35,479 nt of DNA from Labilithrix sp. (GTDB lineage: Bacteria; Myxococcota_A; Polyangia; Polyangiales; Polyangiaceae). The stretch covers positions 1-35,479 of the forward strand of contig JAHBWC010000084.1 in NCBI GenBank assembly GCA_019637225.1, given 5' to 3'. The notes below the pieces were generated by a model, which was not told the DNA's origin, ran no database searches, and saw only the letters and a program-made list of their open reading frames with translations. A program made the translations under genes and the position numbers. Within the stretch, counting starts at the first letter, position 1; each line of letters opens with the position of its first letter. This document shows positions 33,723 to 35,479 of the stretch, piece after piece.

Positions 33723-34748
33723 ATGCGGAAAAACCTCTGGTTCTGGCTCACCGTCGTCCTCGCCGCCGCAGCGCTCGTCGCGAGCGCGATCCTCCTCGTC
33801 GACTACGTACGGCCGGCGCCCGTCTTCTGCGACGCAGGCGGCGGCTGCGGCAAGGTCAAGGAGACGGTCTTCGCGCGCCCCTTCGGCGTTCCGCTCCCGG
33901 CGATCGGTCTCATCGGAGTGCTCGGGATCGGCCTCGCGGCGCTCGTCCCGGGGCGCGTCGCGCGCATCGCGCAGGCGGCGCTCGCGGTCGTCGGCGGCGC
34001 CGTGGCGCTCTTCTTGTTCGGCATCCAGGCGAAGATGGGCGCGCTCTGTCCTTTCTGCGCCGTCGTCGACGGAGCGTCGATCGGGCTCGCCGCGATCGCG
34101 ATCCTCCGCTGGCGAAAGGCGTGGGACCCGCCGCGCGGCCGGCTCGTCCCCACGGCCTCTGCGGTCGGGCTTGTCGCGTCGATCGGCGTTCCGTTCGCGG
34201 TCGGCTTCCAGCTCCGCGCGATCCCCGGCGACGTCCCGGCGGTCATCGCCGAGGAGATGCGCGCGAGCGGGCGCGGCAAGGTCACCGTCGTCGACTTCGT
34301 CGACTTCGAGTGCCCGTTCTGCCGCATGACCCACGCGGAGCTCACGCCGCTCCTCGAGCCGCGCAAGGACAAGGTGCGCGTCGCGCGCAAGCACGTGCCG
34401 CTCCGGATGCACCCGCACGCGATGGACGCCGCCAAGGCCGCGTGCTGCGGCGAGGCGCTCGGCAAGGGCGACGCGATGGCCGACGCCCTCTTCCATGCCC
34501 CGCCGAACGAGCTCACGCCCGAGGGCTGCGAGCGCCTCGCCGTGCAGCAGGGCCTCGCGCTCGAGAAGTTCCGCGCCTGCGTGAAGGACCCCGCGACCGA
34601 GGCGCGCATCGAGAAGGACAAGGAGACGTTCCGCGCGGTGAAGGGGCACGGGCTGCCGACGATCTGGGTGGACGGGACGAAGCTCGAGGGCGCGCAGGAT
34701 CGTGAGACCCTCGCCGCGACGCTCGACGAGGCGATCCGCGCGCTCTGA
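33723..34748 (+). CDS. VKOR-DsbA fusion: disulfide-forming membrane enzyme
   Basis: The 341-residue product joins a vitamin K epoxide reductase domain (about 1-165, four or five membrane segments) to a DsbA-like thioredoxin domain (about 170-341). In the VKOR part Cys36 and Cys42 (CDAGGGC) are the loop pair, with the same spacing as in the cyanobacterial enzyme, and CPFC (109-112) is the quinone-side pair; FGVPLPAIGL is a conserved loop. In the thioredoxin part CPFC (197-200) is the active site and LPT (311-313) is the cis-proline loop. Together they oxidise periplasmic cysteines and pass electrons to quinone, replacing DsbA plus DsbB. Start at the ATG 33723, because the earlier in-frame codons overlap the divergent rnr. 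Clients likely include the cysteine-rich exported proteins of this window. Confidence 0.95.
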   Translation: MRKNLWFWLTVVLAAAALVASAILLVDYVRPAPVFCDAGGGCGKVKETVFARPFGVPLPAIGLIGVLGIGLAALVPGRVARIAQAALAVVGGAVALFLFGIQAKMGALCPFCAVVDGASIGLAAIAILRWRKAWDPPRGRLVPTASAVGLVASIGVPFAVGFQLRAIPGDVPAVIAEEMRASGRGKVTVVDFVDFECPFCRMTHAELTPLLEPRKDKVRVARKHVPLRMHPHAMDAAKAACCGEALGKGDAMADALFHAPPNELTPEGCERLAVQQGLALEKFRACVKDPATEARIEKDKETFRAVKGHGLPTIWVDGTKLEGAQDRETLAATLDEAIRAL

Positions 34749-34778
34749 GCGGGAGCGCGCGCGGCGCGTCTCTCTCTC

Positions 34779-34837
34779 CGTGCCCGTCCGGCGCGCGGGG
34801 TGAGATCGGGCACGGGCACGGGCACGGGCACGGGCAG
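34779..34837. repeat. Tandem hexanucleotide repeat and hairpin between genes
   Basis: Four perfect GGGCAC units and one GGGCAG run from 34808 to 34837. CGTGCCCG (34779-34786) can pair with CGGGCACG (34807-34814) or, slipped, with later units. It lies between the VKOR-DsbA stop and the convergent Cys-rich gene, so it may act as a terminator-like structure. Copy number may vary by slippage. Confidence 0.75.
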
Positions 34838-34860
34838 GGGAGATGGCGTTGGGGGCGCCG

Positions 34861-35479
34861 CTAGCGTGGGGGCGTGCAGAGGCCGCTGCAGTCGGCGCCG
34901 CCGCGGGCGGGGTCGCAGTCGTCGGTCGGATCGTCGAGGCAGTGGGCGTTCATGTCGTCGCACGGGAGGTTCGCGAACCCGCCGCACTGCTGGATGCACT
35001 TGCCCGGAGCGTCCGCGACGAGCTCGGGCAGGACGCAATGGAAGCCGGACGGGCAGGCGTGCGGGTTGGTGGAGAAGGCGTTGCAGCCGATGTCCTCGAC
35101 CTTCACGACCTCGCAGGCGTGCTTGTCGACGTTGCACTGCGCGACGCTGTGGTCGTCGAGGACGAGGATGAACGGGCACGCGTGGGGCTCTTCGCAACCG
35201 AGGGCAGCCCGGTATCCCGCGACGCCGTGCTCGTGGATGGCGACGTACTGACCGAGCTCGCAGCAGCCTCGCTCGAGGCGCACGCAGTCGGCGTCGACGT
35301 CACACGGGATCGACGGGATCGCCGGAGCCGGGCGAGGCTCCCAGGGAGCGCGCGGCGCTTCGTCGGCGGGGAGCTCGGTCCTCGCCGCCGGGGCGTCCGG
35401 ACCGCTTCGCGCGACGCGGCCGCCGCGCGCATCGTCGCCGGCGGCCGGGTCCGCGACGATCGGCAGCTCGCCGGCGCGC
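34861..35479 (-). CDS. Cysteine-rich exported protein, N-terminus outside window
   Basis: The minus-strand frame is open from the window edge to its stop at 34861-34863, so only the C-terminal 205 or so residues are visible. A Pro/Ala/Asp-rich linker (PIVADPAAGDDARG, WEPRPAPAIPSIP) leads into a cysteine-rich domain that begins CDVDADCVRLERGCC. It contains CEEPHACPF, CNVDKHACEVV, GCNAFSTNPHACPSGFHC, CIQQCGGFANLPC and CDPARGGADCSGLC. The pattern resembles repeated small disulfide modules of myxobacterial lipoproteins such as the one at 785, but the family is not recognised. A GTG at 35283 could start a shorter product, yet the same frame continues upstream with matching character, so a longer gene is preferred. 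A signal peptide is expected outside the window. Confidence 0.72.
   Translation of the reverse strand, partial: RAGELPIVADPAAGDDARGGRVARSGPDAPAARTELPADEAPRAPWEPRPAPAIPSIPCDVDADCVRLERGCCELGQYVAIHEHGVAGYRAALGCEEPHACPFILVLDDHSVAQCNVDKHACEVVKVEDIGCNAFSTNPHACPSGFHCVLPELVADAPGKCIQQCGGFANLPCDDMNAHCLDDPTDDCDPARGGADCSGLCTPPR

Noticed and set aside
34808..34837. CRISPR-like repeat
   Set aside because: The units are six bases with no spacers and no cas genes nearby.
1..35479. tRNA, rRNA, IS element or integron
   Set aside because: No cloverleaf, rRNA signature, transposase or terminal inverted repeats were found; no gap between genes exceeds about 300 bases.

Overview
The window is very GC-rich DNA, densely coded on both strands, and looks chromosomal. 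The gene content points to a delta-proteobacterial-type Gram-negative, most likely a member of Myxococcota (Polyangia-like). The signs are many secreted lipoproteins with cysteine-rich modules, MopE/choice-of-anchor-like and SUMF1-domain proteins, a MYXO-CTERM-like tail, a membrane-anchored Hanks-type Ser/Thr kinase, RCC1-propeller and WxxGxW-repeat lipoproteins, and a sigma-54-type promoter. I saw no rRNA, tRNA, CRISPR array, insertion sequence, integrase or phage structural gene. Assignment to a genus is not possible from the sequence alone.

Layout. 1-3600: a truncated HAMP membrane protein, a cysteine-rich lipoprotein, an exported alpha/beta-hydrolase-like protein and, facing them, a class IV aminotransferase. 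3600-8300: a membrane protein with a zinc ribbon and a long predicted beta-helix, divergent from an anchor-type lipoprotein; a five-S1-domain RNA-binding protein; and a small lipoprotein behind a sigma-54-like promoter and a dyad. 8400-12700: a MYXO-CTERM-like secreted protein, a Ser/Thr kinase, the ribosome-assembly GTPase RsgA, and a translationally coupled pair (WxxGxW lipoprotein and small membrane protein). 12900-21800: a TamA-like Omp85 protein that carries a lipobox, directly coupled to a large TamB, then two coupled holin-like/YqjD-like membrane proteins and quinone oxidoreductase. 22000-31000: a metallophosphoesterase, two SUMF1-domain proteins, a CbpA-type J-protein, an RCC1 lipoprotein and a TPR/PEGA-like protein. 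31000-35479: RNase R with a long basic tail, a VKOR-DsbA fusion, and a truncated cysteine-rich exported protein.

How the genes fit together. The dominant theme is building and decorating the cell envelope. TamA/TamB handle outer-membrane assembly or lipid transport. At least four exported proteins are cysteine-rich, and VKOR-DsbA is a plausible source of their disulfides. RsgA, RNase R, the S1 protein and CbpA are housekeeping RNA and proteostasis functions. Genes are mostly single or in pairs, with stop/start overlaps marking the true operons (12153/12156, 15036, 20235/20238).

No complete defence or biosynthetic system is present. The best candidates for undescribed biology are the zinc-ribbon/TM/beta-helix protein (3626-5101), the lipobox-bearing TamA partner of TamB (12895-15036), the sigma-54-type control region of a small lipoprotein (8303-8387), the RCC1 propeller with a cysteine pair in every blade (27046-28206), and a kinase whose frame continues past its stop into a KPPPKK tail (9083-9251).
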